From the NCBI GenBank assembly GCA_002239045.1, contig MPNN01000011.1:1-64000 (forward strand): a stretch of DNA of 64,000 nucleotides. Direction: 5' to 3'. Of the stretch, positions 45,357-54,228 are shown one piece after another. This stretch comes from SAR202 cluster bacterium bin127 (lineage in GTDB: Bacteria; Chloroflexota; Dehalococcoidia; Lucifugimonadales; Lucifugimonadaceae). The first letter of the stretch is position 1. Every line of letters begins with the position of its first letter. The position numbers and the translations under genes are program-made. Under the pieces are notes generated by a model, which saw only the letters and a list, made by a program, of their open reading frames with translations, did not search any database and was not told where the DNA came from.

Positions 45357-45557
45357 ATGAACATACCCGCAGAACACACCGTACCCCAAGCGGCGTCATA
45401 CCTCAAAGTGGGTGAAGAGACGGTCCGCAGAAACATCAGGTCAAAGCTCCTAAAAGCCTTGCGCCGCGGAACCCAGTGGTTCATCCCCCACGATGTCCTC
45501 GTGGTCTTCGCCAACAGCTATGACCCGAAGACGGGCCAAGTACGAAAAATGCTATAG
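45357..45557 (+). CDS. Small HTH protein (excisionase-like, 66 aa)
   Basis: TVPQAASYLKVGEETVRRNI followed by LLKALRRGTQWFIPHDVLVV is the MerR/excisionase-type HTH (type IV pilus-independent DNA binder). It lies between Cap2 and the MBL gene on the same strand. It may be a local regulator of the second gene set or a recombination directionality factor left by an insertion. Confidence 0.7.
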   Translation: MNIPAEHTVPQAASYLKVGEETVRRNIRSKLLKALRRGTQWFIPHDVLVVFANSYDPKTGQVRKML

Positions 45558-45617
45558 CCCATCGGAGTTCATGTGACCGCAGAGGACTACTAACTACGTC
45601 ACACCTGAGGAGACGAT

Positions 45618-46778
45618 ATGTCGAAGCTTGAGAACTTCACACTACCGGATAGGGGATTTGTCTTTTGGCCAGTGGGGTCAGGGGACAGTACAACCATTGT
45701 TATTGATGACGATCACGTCATGCAGGTAGACCTGCGACAATTGGAATCGAGCTCTGAAGAGGACGACCCTCACGCTCCTGTGGCCGATCTTCTGGAGAAA
45801 CTCTTGCCTCAGAAAGATGGCAAGCCATATCTAGCCGCCTTTGTCCTAACTCACCCCGACAAGGACCACTGCCAGGGGTTTGCTGACCTAATGGACAAAG
45901 TCTCGATCGGGGAGATTTGGATATCACCCCGTGTCCTGAGTGAATTCGACGAAGACCTGTGCGATGACGCTGAAGCTCTCAAAGACGAGGCTGAGCGAAG
46001 AGTCAAACAGGCTAGGAATGGCAAGACGAGCTCGGGAGATCGCGTTCGAATCATTGGATATGCCGACATCCTTGATGAGGATGACTATGAAGGGTTCCCA
46101 GAGGAAATGCTGACTATTCCTGGCAATGAGGTTACGGAAATTGATGGAGAGGAGCTGTCTTCAACATTCCGCGCCTTTGTGCATGCCCCTTTCAAGGACG
46201 ATGCCGAGGCAGAACGCAACGATACCAGCGTTGCCCTACAGATTACACTGAAAACTACAGGTGCTTCCTGCAGGGCGTTGCTCCTTGGCGACCTCAGTAA
46301 TCCCACCGTGAACAGAATCTTCTCCATCAGCGACGACGCGGACATGGAGTGGAATGTACTACTCGCACCCCACCACTGCTCGAAGACAGTCATGTACGTA
46401 GCTGATGATGACGGCAACGACGTGCTCGACAGGGAGTTGATGTCCAAGATAGAGGATGCGGGAGGAGAGTGTCGCTACATAGTCTCTAGCTCAGAGCCGA
46501 TCCCGGCCAGGAATCAATCGGGCGACAACCCTCCTCATGCAAAAGCAAAGAACCGCTACGAGGAGATTGTCGAGACAGGTCACTTCCTCTGCACACATGA
46601 ACGCCCATCGGAGGATAAGCCCGAACCGATAGTAGTACGAGTTTCGGACGAAGGCTGCGACCTAGATCCGGTTGAAGAATCAAGTGCAGACCTTTCTGGG
46701 GGCGTATCGGCTGCCATCATCGAGGCACGAGGGACCGACACTCCACCAACCAGACAGGTTGGCTTTGGGGCGTCATGA
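45618..46778 (+). CDS. MBL-fold metallohydrolase with GFG-AS C-terminus
   Basis: FWPVGSGDSTTIVIDDDHVM opens an MBL fold. THPDKDHCQGF (about 77-87) is the first metal motif, LLLGDLS (about 221) and LAPHHCSK (about 249) the later ligands. The layout recalls ComEC-type MBL hydrolases. The last 35 residues are low in complexity and end PTRQVGFGAS, very like the GFG end of the cyclase. It overlaps the E2-E1-JAB gene by ATGA. It may be an effector or the substrate conjugated by that enzyme. Confidence 0.75.
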   Translation: MSKLENFTLPDRGFVFWPVGSGDSTTIVIDDDHVMQVDLRQLESSSEEDDPHAPVADLLEKLLPQKDGKPYLAAFVLTHPDKDHCQGFADLMDKVSIGEIWISPRVLSEFDEDLCDDAEALKDEAERRVKQARNGKTSSGDRVRIIGYADILDEDDYEGFPEEMLTIPGNEVTEIDGEELSSTFRAFVHAPFKDDAEAERNDTSVALQITLKTTGASCRALLLGDLSNPTVNRIFSISDDADMEWNVLLAPHHCSKTVMYVADDDGNDVLDRELMSKIEDAGGECRYIVSSSEPIPARNQSGDNPPHAKAKNRYEEIVETGHFLCTHERPSEDKPEPIVVRVSDEGCDLDPVEESSADLSGGVSAAIIEARGTDTPPTRQVGFGAS

Positions 46779-49180
46779 ATGTAAGCCCTGGGCAACAGAA
46801 CGGACTCCGCGACCTAGAATCAATTACCCAATGGGGGGATGCTCTAGAAATAATCGCGGTGACCGAACCCAAAGACGAGGGTGGCCTTCTAACCGTGGAG
46901 ATCGCTCTCTCACTCAAGGGTGTTGTTCGAACTGCAAGTGGCATCCCGTTGCGTCAGAGGGAACGGTTCTTCCTACTGGTCCCATTCAAGTTTCCTTTCC
47001 GCCACCCCTCTGTATTCGTTCCTCATCAGCGATGGGCTTCTTGGCCTCACGTTCAATGGACGAGGGTACTCTGCCTCTATCAGGCACCTGAGACGGAGTG
47101 GAATCCCGGCGATGGGATGTTCGGGCTCATTGACCGACTGTACACGTGGGTGAAGCAGGCCGCCGTCGATCAGCTCGACCCAGGTGGAGCGCCTCTACAT
47201 CCGCCAGTGGCATATGTCAGTAACTCGCCTGGCCCACTCGTCATCCCGTACTCTAATACTCCGGCAGTTGAGAACGACCCGTGGATAGGCTTCGGATGTA
47301 TTCGTCAGAATTCAGACAACAGGATAGATGTCGTCGGTTGGTGTGGATTGGATGAGACCCCCACCAGCGAAGCCGTTGCTGCCGCCATACTTCTTCCTCG
47401 GGCCGCATCTTTCGAGTTCCCTGAGCGGGTCCGGGATTTGCTCGCCATGTTGGAGAGTCAGGGCATCTCTCGAAGTGACTTGATTAAGGCACTGGGGGAT
47501 GCGGCGGACACAAACGGCAAGGACACTCAACTTCTAGTTTTGATAGGCACGCCAACTCGTGGAATCAGCGAGTCAGGTGAGTACCCGCAGCACCTAGTAG
47601 CTTGGCTGCTAGAGCCAACAATCGCTAACGGCCTCAGATTGGCCCTCGAGCAGTTCTCACCTCACGAGAAGCTACAAGAAATAGGTCGAGAATGTGAACG
47701 AATAGTTATTGAATGGTCGGAAAAGGCTGAGGTCAATTGGTGCCGGGTAAGGGAAGCACGGCCGGAAGTTACAGTCCGACGAGACGAAGGCTCTCCTCTT
47801 GGTTGGTTCAGGGGCAAATCAGTGGCCGTTTGGGGCTGCGGAGCAATTGGTGGTCATGTAGCCGAAGCTCTGGCCCGAGCCGGCGCGGATAAGTTGGTAC
47901 TGCGGGACAAGAGCGTGGTCACTCCGGGAGTGTTAGTACGCCAGCCATTCGAAGATTCCGACATTGGGAAGAGCAAGGCTGTCGCAACGCGGGAACGTTT
48001 GCGAAGAATAATCCCCGGCCTGTCTATAGACGTGATGGATGGGGACATTCTTGACGGCCCAATCGACCAGACCGATCAGGCCGACGACGTCGACATGGTG
48101 ATTAACGCCACTGCATCGTGGCCAATTGCCCAATACCTAGAGGCGCGCCGACGCTCGGATGCAGCAAGCAGGACCGTGATTGCTTCCATGGTACTGGGTC
48201 GTCATGCTCAACGATCTATGTTGAATGTAGCCAAAGGAGACTACACGGGCGGCGCTGTCGATCTGGCGCGAAAGACCAAGATTGAGACATTGAAGCACGG
48301 GCGCTTATCTCATTTTCTTGACGACTTCTGGCCCGACGTACCGCAGCAATCCTTCCAACCCGAGCCCGGTTGCTCTGAACCCACATTTGTCGGGTCGCAA
48401 GGTGAGGTGATCGGGCTGGTTGGAATGATGTTGAGCAAACTGGGCAGGGAGATGACGCGAGACAGTTCCGCTGCGGCATCAAGTCACTTGTTCACAGCTT
48501 CTGGTGTGGACATCGGAAAAGAAGAACTCAAGGAGTGGGACTTCTACTTTGATGCAGACATCTGTCTCCGAGACAACGTGGATGGCTACGCCGTCACGAT
48601 AGCACCCCAGGCACTTACACAGCTCCAAGCTTGGGTACGGCAGTCCGAAGAGATCAATGGCCCTCTGGTAGAGACCGGAGGCCACATTTTCGGTGAGCGG
48701 AACGATGCAGCCCGAGTCATCTGGGTGTCAGAGGTTTTGGGGCCTCCGCCAGACAGCAAGGCCAGCCCCGATGGTTTTGTGTGCGGGATCGAAGGGGTGG
48801 CGGAGGCATCGAAGGACAAGTCCCGCTCCAGCGGAGGGTCCATCAGGTTCGTGGGAATGTGGCATACACATCCAAAGGGGTCCCCGAGGCCTAGTGATAC
48901 TGACTATCAGTCAATGCAAGAGATAGTGGACAGTCCCGCGCTCTCTTGCCCCCGCAGCCTGCTGTTGATTATAGGGACCACACACGAACAAAGGGCCTTT
49001 ATAGCCACGACCTTGCTCTTTTCTAAGGGCCGAGTGCCGCCCTTCCACGAGCTAGCCAGACAAGCCGAACCTGCAACAATCACTCTGCCGGAGAATCCAG
49101 ACCCAGTAGAGGATGCAGTCGAGCGCTCGATAGCAAAGATACCTATGTGGAAGAGATTGCTTCGAAGGAACAAGGCATAG
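46775..49180 (+). CDS. Triple fusion E2-E1-JAB protein (801 aa)
   Basis: Residues 1-150 form an E2-like domain (FPFRHPSVFVPHQRWASWPH, then TRVLCLYQAPE with likely Cys about 101). From about 350 an E1/ThiF domain follows (VAVWGCGAIGGHVAEALARA); a cysteine near 531 (EPGCSEPT) is the likely thioester site. From about 625 a JAB domain follows with TGGHIFGE, SEVLGPP and MWHTHPKGSPRPSDTD, the complete JAMM motif. One chain thus combines conjugation and de-conjugation or precursor processing. Related fusions with MBL genes were noted in comparative genomics of bacterial ubiquitin-like systems. No ubiquitin-like protein is visible here. Confidence 0.85.
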   Translation: MNVSPGQQNGLRDLESITQWGDALEIIAVTEPKDEGGLLTVEIALSLKGVVRTASGIPLRQRERFFLLVPFKFPFRHPSVFVPHQRWASWPHVQWTRVLCLYQAPETEWNPGDGMFGLIDRLYTWVKQAAVDQLDPGGAPLHPPVAYVSNSPGPLVIPYSNTPAVENDPWIGFGCIRQNSDNRIDVVGWCGLDETPTSEAVAAAILLPRAASFEFPERVRDLLAMLESQGISRSDLIKALGDAADTNGKDTQLLVLIGTPTRGISESGEYPQHLVAWLLEPTIANGLRLALEQFSPHEKLQEIGRECERIVIEWSEKAEVNWCRVREARPEVTVRRDEGSPLGWFRGKSVAVWGCGAIGGHVAEALARAGADKLVLRDKSVVTPGVLVRQPFEDSDIGKSKAVATRERLRRIIPGLSIDVMDGDILDGPIDQTDQADDVDMVINATASWPIAQYLEARRRSDAASRTVIASMVLGRHAQRSMLNVAKGDYTGGAVDLARKTKIETLKHGRLSHFLDDFWPDVPQQSFQPEPGCSEPTFVGSQGEVIGLVGMMLSKLGREMTRDSSAAASSHLFTASGVDIGKEELKEWDFYFDADICLRDNVDGYAVTIAPQALTQLQAWVRQSEEINGPLVETGGHIFGERNDAARVIWVSEVLGPPPDSKASPDGFVCGIEGVAEASKDKSRSSGGSIRFVGMWHTHPKGSPRPSDTDYQSMQEIVDSPALSCPRSLLLIIGTTHEQRAFIATTLLFSKGRVPPFHELARQAEPATITLPENPDPVEDAVERSIAKIPMWKRLLRRNKA

Positions 49181-49189
49181 AGTCGATGC

Positions 49190-50062
49190 ATGGAACAACG
49201 GAGGAGCCACTTGACGCTGAGGTTCATAACTTGGAACGTTGAGCATGGAAGTGCGGCCCTGATCCAGACGCCGAATGGCCAACAGATAGCTGTAGACCTC
49301 GGATCAGATGCAGGGTTCAGCCCGCTTCAGCACATGAAATACCGCATGGGAATCGACCAACTGGACAAAGTCATTATCACCCATCCTCACATGGACCACA
49401 TTGAGGACATATTGAATTTCGACTTGTTGAGCCCACGAATACTGATGAGGCCGCGCCAACTCACTGCAGACGACATCAGCGCAGGACATAACAACGTGGG
49501 GCCAGAAGCCGTTCAGATTTACCAGAAATACCTGGAGATAAATGCTAGATATACGAGCCCGGTAGAGAGTGCGAATGACCCCGATATCGCGGCAAACAAC
49601 GGGGGAGCGTCCATCCTCACCTTCTCACCCTCGCGCTCTCTTAAGACAAACCTGAACAACCACAGCATCGTTACTGTGATTGAGTATCAAGGTGTGAAGA
49701 TACTGTCTCCAGGGGACAACGAGCCTCCATCGTGGGAGGAACTGCTCGCCAACATGGCATTCAGGGAGGCCATAAATAACACCCATGTCCTTGTTGCACC
49801 GCATCATGGTCGGGAGTCAGGGTTTCACTCGGATCTATTCAATTTCATTTCTCCGCTGTTGACCATCATTTCGGACGGAAGGACGGTGGACACGAGTGCC
49901 ACCGGTCGATACTCCACCAGGACCGAAGGATGGAAAGTGTTGAGAAGGAATGGCAGCTCTGCGGTCAGGAAATGTGTCACGACACGAAATGATGGGATGA
50001 TCGAAGCCATCATCTCGCCCAACCAAAAGGGAATCGGGTCGCTCGACGTAATAGTGGATTGA
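49190..50062 (+). CDS. Second MBL-fold metallohydrolase (ComEC-like)
   Basis: FITWNVEHGSAALIQTPNGQ is the first strand pair. ITHPHMDHIEDILNF (about 63-77) is the classic HxHxDH motif. LSPGDNE (about 172) and VAPHHGRES (about 202) provide further ligands. It starts 9 bases after the E2-E1-JAB stop and 4 bases separate it from the patatin gene, so all are one transcript. It differs from the first MBL protein in length and ends without a GFG tail. Nuclease or cyclic-nucleotide hydrolase roles are possible. Confidence 0.75.
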   Translation: MEQRRSHLTLRFITWNVEHGSAALIQTPNGQQIAVDLGSDAGFSPLQHMKYRMGIDQLDKVIITHPHMDHIEDILNFDLLSPRILMRPRQLTADDISAGHNNVGPEAVQIYQKYLEINARYTSPVESANDPDIAANNGGASILTFSPSRSLKTNLNNHSIVTVIEYQGVKILSPGDNEPPSWEELLANMAFREAINNTHVLVAPHHGRESGFHSDLFNFISPLLTIISDGRTVDTSATGRYSTRTEGWKVLRRNGSSAVRKCVTTRNDGMIEAIISPNQKGIGSLDVIVD

Positions 50063-50066
50063 ATGC

Positions 50067-51173
50067 GTGAGGCTGATGGAACGAGATTCAGGAAACGTGG
50101 GAATCGGGATCGCGCTCTCCGGAGGTGGTTTCAGAGCCACACTCTTCCATATGGGAACCCTGTGGCGAATCAATGAGATGGGGATGCTTCCAAGCTTATC
50201 CGCAATATCTGCGGTGTCGGGAGGGTCCCTCGTTGCAGGACTCTTGGGGATCCGCTGGGAAAGGCTGCGGTTCCAGAATGACGTTGCTACGCACTTTGCC
50301 GAGGAGGTGGCTGAACCGACACTCAGCTTTTGTAGGGTAAACGTCGACTTGAAGAGCATTCTCTTAGGGTTCTTGGCGGGTTCAAGCACTTTGGAAGGTT
50401 TCTACGAGAAGCACTTGGTCGGCAAGACTACTCTGCAAGACCTCCCTGATTACCCCGAGTTCATATTCAACGCTTACCACTTGGAAACAGGACGCAACTG
50501 GAGATTCTCCAAGGCGAGGACTCACACTTGGCGGATAGGCGACATCAAGCGCCCTACAACGCCGATGAAGAAGGTTCTCGCCGCATCGACTGCCTTCCCA
50601 CCGTGGCTCCCTCCAGTCAGGCTAAGAATGAACCCAGAGGAGTTTGAAGAATCGGAATTCGCAGACCACTTTCAGGAGCCGCGGCTAAGAACCAGGGTTA
50701 CGCTGGGCGACGGTGGGGTTTACGACAATCTAGGATTCCATCCCCTAAGGGAGATGAAGGACATCCTGGTGTCGAATGGCAGCAGCCCGCTGCACGTCGA
50801 GACGATGTCGAAATGGAAGTTTTGGGTCGATAGAGCCATACGTCCTCTTGGAGCAGCACTGGAGCAGACTAGGGCACTCCGAATAAATGCGTTGATGAGC
50901 GATCTGACAGGAGGACGGAAAAGCGGGGCTCTCTGGATGATCAGTACCGACCCAACGAGATATACGGCAGACAATCCATTCGACATTGCCGAAGGATGGC
51001 CTGAGACCCTCGGACGGATTAGAACTAGACTAAGCAGGTTCACTGAAGAGGAACAGAAACGGTTGGTCAACTGGGGATACATCCAGGCCGACCTAGCCAT
51101 CAGAAGTTACTACCGGCCGGAGATAGAGCCTCCAGACCGTTTGCCGTTTCCTGAGTACGGCTTCGATGTCTAG
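50067..51173 (+). CDS. Second patatin-like phospholipase
   Basis: ALSGGGFRATLFHMGTLWRI is the glycine-rich oxyanion motif. AISAVSGGSLVAGLLG carries the nucleophile Ser (about 51) in VSGGS. LGDGGVYDNLG has the catalytic Asp (about 215). It is not closely similar to CapV at 41717, so it is a separate acquisition rather than a duplicate. It closes the cargo operon and is probably a membrane-attacking effector of the second gene set. Start at GTG 50067 or ATG 50076. Confidence 0.8.
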   Translation: MRLMERDSGNVGIGIALSGGGFRATLFHMGTLWRINEMGMLPSLSAISAVSGGSLVAGLLGIRWERLRFQNDVATHFAEEVAEPTLSFCRVNVDLKSILLGFLAGSSTLEGFYEKHLVGKTTLQDLPDYPEFIFNAYHLETGRNWRFSKARTHTWRIGDIKRPTTPMKKVLAASTAFPPWLPPVRLRMNPEEFEESEFADHFQEPRLRTRVTLGDGGVYDNLGFHPLREMKDILVSNGSSPLHVETMSKWKFWVDRAIRPLGAALEQTRALRINALMSDLTGGRKSGALWMISTDPTRYTADNPFDIAEGWPETLGRIRTRLSRFTEEEQKRLVNWGYIQADLAIRSYYRPEIEPPDRLPFPEYGFDV

Positions 51174-51251
51174 CAGATGGTGTGAGTCACAAGATGTACG
51201 CCCTAAGCGGGCAAGGCTACCGGATGGCGAAACTAGATCCGTGATCAACTA

Positions 51252-51264
51252 AGGTACCGGAGAT
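51252..51264 (+). repeat. Short imperfect direct repeat at right edge of defence cargo
   Basis: AGGTACCGGAGAT here matches AGGTTACCGGAGAT at 38931-38944 with one inserted base. See the left copy. Confidence 0.3.
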
Positions 51265-51285
51265 CAAAGGCCCCCGAGCCAAAGT

Positions 51286-51855
51286 TCAAAGACGGTTCTG
51301 TCTACCGTATACGTTGGTGGACCAAAGGCGAGCCGGGCCGTACTGCTGACCATCGTCGTCCTTCGGGTCAAGCGCGACGATTTTCGACTGCACTGTGCGC
51401 GGCAGATCTGCCGTCCAGATCGTGTGTTTTTCAGGACTGGACCAGCGGTCAGCTTCCAACTCGGCGAGCCGCCTATCCAGCGTTTCATGTGCGCCTCCTC
51501 CATCGGCCCGCAGCGCCTCGGTCCCGGACCGAGTTGGTTCAATCACGTCGGTCAGTTTCCCCTCCATAGCGTCAATCTGATTCTCTAACTCTACGGCACC
51601 CTCGTTTCACTCATCCGCCGAAGAACGAACGTCGCGCAGGAGGTGACATTCCAAAGCGTCGGCCATCCGTCCAGTGAGCCGACCGGTGTCCGCGGCCCGC
51701 GCCAGCGTCGGGTAGCTGACGCCCAGCAACTTCGACGCGTTCACACGGCCGTTGCCTTCGACCAAATCTCGAAGCAGCGCCATCATCTGCGGATGACGAA
51801 CGTTCTCGACGCTCGGGCCCCATTCCATTCTTGAATCTCCGTCTTTCACGTTCAC
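51286..51855 (-). pseudogene. Broken second copy of the HTH/coiled-coil regulator
   Basis: Residues 20-75 (LLRDLVEGNGRVNASKLLGV then SYPTLARAADTGRLTGRMAD) are clearly related to the regulator at 37604-38455. A TGA stop ends the first 82 residues at 51607. The same frame continues open to 51286 with LENQIDAMEGKLTDVIEPTR and LDRRLAELEADRWSSPEKHT, a coiled coil as in copy 1. The gene is therefore cut by one in-frame stop and diverges from copy 1 further on. Confidence 0.65.
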
Positions 51856-52132
51856 TGCTTCTCCAGGCGCATTTCGTCAATTGCAGCGCGCGAAAGCGGA
51901 CTCGCGTCCGACCCTTCGTCTACTTGAAGAGTGCAATTCGCAACGCCTCGCCATGAATATCGTGGAAACAGGTCTGGAACCGAATCGCTCGCGGAAGTTC
52001 GACACGACATGCTCTTGACGACGTTCATTCAACCGGATTTCGCTTCGAGGCGCTCCAGACCGCGCATCTGCATTTCGAAGCGCCCACCCGCGCATGGATA
52101 TGACACCACGCGATGCACCGCCGCGCCAATTC

Positions 52133-52168
52133 CTCTTAAGGGTGGACTAGGGCGTCCCCCCTTAAGAG
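52133..52168. promoter_or_regulatory. 36-bp palindrome between regulator copy 2 and conjugation operon
   Basis: CTCTTAAGGGTGGAC (52133-52147), a 6-base spacer, then GTCCCCCCTTAAGAG (52154-52168); the arms match at 14 of 15 positions. It lies in the divergent region, 79 bases before the first conjugation gene. It is a likely operator, or a hairpin in the leader. A shorter form lies at 38742-38772. Confidence 0.6.
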
Positions 52169-52246
52169 TCGTTGCGCAGTCTCCCTTCTTCGCCCCACAC
52201 TGTCTCGGAGCGTGATCGAACCGCGACCGAAAAGGAGGCGAAGAAG

Positions 52247-52858
52247 ATGAAAATCCATTACTCGAAGACTGGCAGAAGAACCGTCGCGCTGGTGGCCGCT
52301 GCGGTTATGACGGCGATGGTCGTCTTGCCTGCCCATGGCCAGGCGACTGCCCAGGAACCGCCCGCGTCGACGCTGACGCTTGTCAACGCCGACCGGGAGT
52401 TCGTGGAACGCAAGAAGAAGGGCGAGTTCATCGCCCGACCCGTGTTCAGCGCGCAGCTCGACGTCCTCTTCTACGGCCTCCGAGACGGCGAGACCGGCGA
52501 TTGGCTGACCTCGATGTACCGGATCCAGGGAGGCGAAAAGCGCTTGGCGCACGGCTGGGAATATACGTTCGAGTATCCCGCTCTCGACGATCATCCCGAT
52601 CTCGACCCGGAGCGCGTCTACCTGATGGTCATGCTCGCCGCGACGCCTGATTCGGACGGTCCGACCGATTTCTACACCGTCGTTCCGGTGCACCAGCCTA
52701 CGGGTTTGTGGGACCGTGTCCTCGGAGCGCTTGATCCCGAAAGATGGGCCAGGGCGCTCGCCGGATGGATCGTCCAAGCGGCTCACGGCTTCCTTTGCGG
52801 GGTCGTGGACCGCGCCGGCGGAGGTGGGGTCGCGTGCCGCCGGAGGGTGTCGGCGTGA
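52247..52858 (+). CDS. Secreted or membrane protein opening the conjugation operon (203 aa)
   Basis: AAAGGAGG lies 8 bases before ATG 52247. Residues 1-37 are a signal peptide (TVALVAAAVMTAMVVLPAHG, then QATAQE). The mature part reads STLTLVNADREFVERKKKGE and HGWEYTFEYPALDDHPDLDP. It ends in the GTGA overlap with the TrbL-like gene. No family is recognised. Its position suggests a mating-pair surface or periplasmic component. Confidence 0.6.
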   Translation: MKIHYSKTGRRTVALVAAAVMTAMVVLPAHGQATAQEPPASTLTLVNADREFVERKKKGEFIARPVFSAQLDVLFYGLRDGETGDWLTSMYRIQGGEKRLAHGWEYTFEYPALDDHPDLDPERVYLMVMLAATPDSDGPTDFYTVVPVHQPTGLWDRVLGALDPERWARALAGWIVQAAHGFLCGVVDRAGGGGVACRRRVSA

Positions 52859-53823
52859 GCGACATAATCACCGGCACTCCGCCCGAACTCACCTACGACC
52901 ATCGGCTCGTGCGCGAGGCGTGGACCGTCTCATGGATCATCGCCTCGGGCGCGCTCGCCGCGATCATAGGCTGGGCCGGCCTGAGCATGATCGTCCAGGA
53001 GCATCTTGGACAGATGCAGACGGGTTGGCGGGAGATCGTCCCGCGCCTGGTGCTCGGGATCGTGGCCGCCGCGTCTTCGCTTTGGTGGTGCGCGCTGGTG
53101 ATCGACATCGCCGACGCGGTGTCGGGGTACATCGCCGCGTCCCTCGGCGTCACCGTCGGAGACCTCTTGCGGGCGAACCTCACGACGCTCATGACCGCGG
53201 TCGAGGCGGGAACCGTGGGGATCGCGATCCTCGTGGCCATCCTGTACCTCGTCTACTGCCTCTTCGTCGTCTACGTCCTGGTGCAGATGGTGGTGCGTCT
53301 CGCTCTCGTCGACGTGCTGCTCGCCATCGCGCCGATCGCGCTCGGACTTTGGATCCTGCCGCACACCGCCAGCTGGGGCCGTCACTGGCTGCGGCTCTTC
53401 ACCGCGGCGGTGTTCCAGCAGGCCGTCCAGCTGGTCGCTCTCGCTCTCGGCTTCGGCTTCCTCTCCGAGTTCGCGGGCATCGCCACCTTCGAGCCCGTCC
53501 GCGACCTCGTCTGGAAGCTGTTGCTCTAGCTGGGCTTCATCGTGGTGGCGAGCCGCGTCCCATCGATGATGGGCGGCCACAGCACGTTCGACGCTTGGCT
53601 GCACACCATCCATTTCGGCGCCTCGCTACCGACGACCGCGTACCGGTCCGCCCGGTCTTTCGGGCTGATCGCCGGTGGATCCGCGGCAGGACCTGCAGGC
53701 GCCGCAGTAGCCGCCGCCGGCATAGGCGCTGCGAAAGGGGCGGCATCTGCGACGACCGGCTCCATGGGACCCGCGCCTGGATCCTCGAATTCAGGTGCGG
53801 CGCCCCGGAGCAGCGGCGAGTGA
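52855..53823 (+). pseudogene. TrbL/VirB6-like membrane protein with in-frame amber stop
   Basis: GTG 52855 overlaps the previous stop. Several hydrophobic segments follow (VSWIIASGALAAIIGWAGLS, LVLGIVAAASSLWWCALVID, GIAILVAILYLVYCLFVVYV, LALVDVLLAIAPIALGLWIL), as in TrbL/VirB6 channel proteins. TAG at 53527-53529 interrupts VWKLLL-LGFIVVASRVPSM; CAG would restore it. The frame stays open to 53823 with an Ala/Gly-rich tail. It is probably inactive unless the stop is suppressed. Confidence 0.7.
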
Positions 53824-53901
53824 AAACCATCGTCGGGCCCGCGGGTCCGACATACAACCACATCCGGGCGCAGGCCCGGTCAAAAGATTGGAGAACCATC
53901 C

Positions 53902-54204
53902 ATGGAAGACCTCACACAGACCGTCTCGAACCTGGTCGGCATCCTCATAGGAATCGTCGGCGTGGTAGGCGCCGGCTTCTTCATATACGGCGCGTACCTC
54001 TACCTCACCGCCAGCGGCGCTCCTCATCAGATGGAGCGCGGGAAGAGCGCGATGATGACCGCGCTCGCCGGAATCGTGCTGGCCCTGGTGGCGTTCGGCG
54101 TCGTCGAACTGGTCATGAACGCCGTCGTCGGCGCCCCGGTCGAAACCCCGCAGCTTCCGGATCCCGCGGCTGCAGGAGGTTCGGCAGATGATTCCGACGG
54201 ATAG
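53902..54204 (+). CDS. TrbC/VirB2-like pilin
   Basis: A 100-aa protein with two hydrophobic helices: LVGILIGIVGVVGAGFFIYG and MMTALAGIVLALVAFGVVEL. A short polar loop (SGAPHQMERGKSA) joins them. This is the layout of TrbC/VirB2 family pilins and of related mobile-element membrane proteins. GGAGA lies upstream of the ATG. Confidence 0.7.
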   Translation: MEDLTQTVSNLVGILIGIVGVVGAGFFIYGAYLYLTASGAPHQMERGKSAMMTALAGIVLALVAFGVVELVMNAVVGAPVETPQLPDPAAAGGSADDSDG

Positions 54205-54228
54205 CCGCGGCGAAGAAAGGACAAACAC

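Noticed and set aside
43710-49180. A separate Cap3 (JAB) gene for the CBASS
   Set aside because: The only JAB domain in this block is fused to E2-E1 in the 801-aa protein; no stand-alone Cap3 is present.
45357-50062. A ubiquitin-like modifier gene
   Set aside because: No small beta-grasp-like ORF with a C-terminal diglycine lies in the gaps; the 66-aa ORF is an HTH protein.
5915-53529. TAG as a recoded sense codon, since two genes have in-frame TAG
   Set aside because: Intact genes end normally with TAG (for example at 17280, 43707 and 58524), and the SRAP gene has other lesions.
52716-54191. 491-aa plus ORF overlapping the TrbL-like gene
   Set aside because: It is Arg-rich shadow sequence; the overlapping frame has membrane helices and GTGA coupling.
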